From Acidobacteriota bacterium (GTDB lineage Bacteria > Acidobacteriota > Polarisedimenticolia > J045), in assembly GCA_027001345.1 (NCBI GenBank), contig JALTMS010000205.1:1-6681 (forward strand): a DNA stretch of 6,681 nucleotides, read 5' to 3'. Of this stretch, positions 6,190 to 6,681 are shown piece by piece. The position numbers and the translations under genes are program-made. Position 1 is the stretch's first letter, and each line of letters opens with the position of its first letter. The notes beneath the pieces are model-generated. The model was given only the letters and a program-made list of their open reading frames with translations, ran no database searches and had not been told where the DNA came from.

Positions 6190-6209
6190 CCGCCCCAGGA
6201 GGAAACGCC

Positions 6210-6681
6210 ATGTGCGGTCGCTTCGTCCAGTCCTCCTCCACCCTGGTGCTCGCTCGGCTGCTGGGCCTCGAAGTCCCTGCGAGATGGCCGTCACGTTACA
6301 ATCTGGCCCCCACGGAGGAAGCCACCGCGGCCATCTGGCAGTCGGGGGCGGCGACCCTCGTCCGCCTGCTGTGGGGCATGACCGCCACGCCACGAGGCGA
6401 TTCGGCCGTGGCGGCACGTCTGATGATCAACGCCCGATCCGAGACCGTCTCCCGCCACTCCACCTTCCGGCGGGCCCTGGCCCGCCATCGGGCCGTGATT
6501 CCCGCCGACGCCTTCTATGAGTGGAGCGGCCCAGCGAACCGCCGCCAGCCATGGCTGATTCGTCCCGTCGCAGGCCACGGCGCGCTCTTCTTCGCCGCGA
6601 TCTGGCAGCCGACGGGAAGCTCGGAGCGCCGTTTCGCCCTGATTACCCGGCCCGCGACAGGAGTGCTTCGTCGCCTCCACC
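6210..6681 (+). CDS. SRAP-family (YedK/HMCES) abasic-site crosslinking protein, N-terminal part
   Basis: SRAP proteins bind abasic sites in single-stranded DNA through the N-terminal cysteine exposed after Met removal, forming a thiazolidine crosslink that shields the lesion at replication forks. They are also annotated as SOS response-associated peptidases. The visible 157 residues start MCGRF, with Cys2 as the nucleophile. RYNLAPT at 29-35 and a WG at 55-56 follow, then INARSET with N74, and ADAFYEW at 99-105 with E104. The last full codon is His157, in the context expected for the active-site His that precedes the RMP motif in this family. N74 and E104 are one residue off the numbering I recall for E. 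coli YedK (N75, E105; H160), so the active site looks intact. The segment after the WG is short (MTATPRGDSAVAARL). AGGAGG lies 7 bases before the ATG. The C-terminal third or so is outside the window. It is divergent from the small helical-protein gene, with twin palindromes upstream. Confidence 0.95.
   Translation, partial: MCGRFVQSSSTLVLARLLGLEVPARWPSRYNLAPTEEATAAIWQSGAATLVRLLWGMTATPRGDSAVAARLMINARSETVSRHSTFRRALARHRAVIPADAFYEWSGPANRRQPWLIRPVAGHGALFFAAIWQPTGSSERRFALITRPATGVLRRLH

Larger units (their letters stand above)
6074..6209. promoter_or_regulatory. Divergent intergenic control region between the helical-protein and SRAP genes
   Basis: This 136-base gap separates two genes that point away from each other, so both must be started from here. 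A small inverted repeat, CCGTA-TTC-TACGG (6103-6115), contains a -10-like TAGAAT on the minus strand (6112-6107) and TATTCT on the plus strand (6106-6111). Neither has a convincing -35. Two identical palindromes lie to its right. Ribosome binding sites are AAGGAG (6085-6090, minus) and AGGAGG (6197-6202, plus). Confidence 0.5.

Noticed and set aside
5630..6520. Plus-strand open frame of 296 codons from 5630 to 6520
   Set aside because: It runs across the small minus-strand gene, the divergent promoter region and the start of the SRAP gene in a different frame, and has no motif.
1..6681. CRISPR array, tRNA, rRNA, insertion sequence or attachment site
   Set aside because: No regularly spaced repeats, cloverleaf sequence, transposase or terminal inverted repeats were found on reading both strands.

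Overview
This is a GC-rich bacterial chromosome segment with short intergenic gaps. Five genes lie on the minus strand and one on the plus strand. The centrepiece is nifJ, encoding a single-chain pyruvate:ferredoxin (flavodoxin) oxidoreductase of 1190 residues. It is followed 36 bases downstream by a dihydroorotate-dehydrogenase-like FMN protein, and the pair is almost certainly one operon. NifJ suggests an anaerobic or facultative organism using ferredoxin- or flavodoxin-linked pyruvate metabolism. Nothing here ties it to nitrogen fixation, because no other nif gene is visible. The lineage cannot be fixed from this window; a GC-rich Gram-negative group such as Acidobacteriota or Proteobacteria is only a guess.

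Layout from left to right: the first 81 codons of recN (minus, cut by the left edge); a DUF423-family small membrane protein (minus, GTG start); a 113-base gap with a compact hairpin just after the nifJ operon; the DHOD-like gene (minus); nifJ (minus); a 353-base gene-free region holding the nifJ leader and probable promoter; a 104-residue charged, helical protein of unknown function (minus); a 136-base divergent intergenic region with two copies of one 10-base palindrome; and the first 157 codons of an SRAP-family (YedK/HMCES) DNA-protein crosslinking gene (plus, cut by the right edge).

The nifJ operon oxidises pyruvate with CoA to acetyl-CoA and CO2, reducing ferredoxin or flavodoxin. The downstream flavoprotein keeps the FMN-barrel fold but lacks the catalytic Cys/Ser loop of true dihydroorotate dehydrogenases, so a redox or accessory role next to NifJ is more plausible than pyrimidine synthesis. 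recN and the SRAP gene both serve DNA damage tolerance, but they sit at opposite ends and nothing links them in a transcription unit.

The least explained signals are non-coding: a 16-base-pair hairpin plus a second 9-base-pair hairpin in the nifJ leader, and the twin palindromes before the SRAP gene. No CRISPR array, tRNA, rRNA, insertion sequence or defence system was seen.
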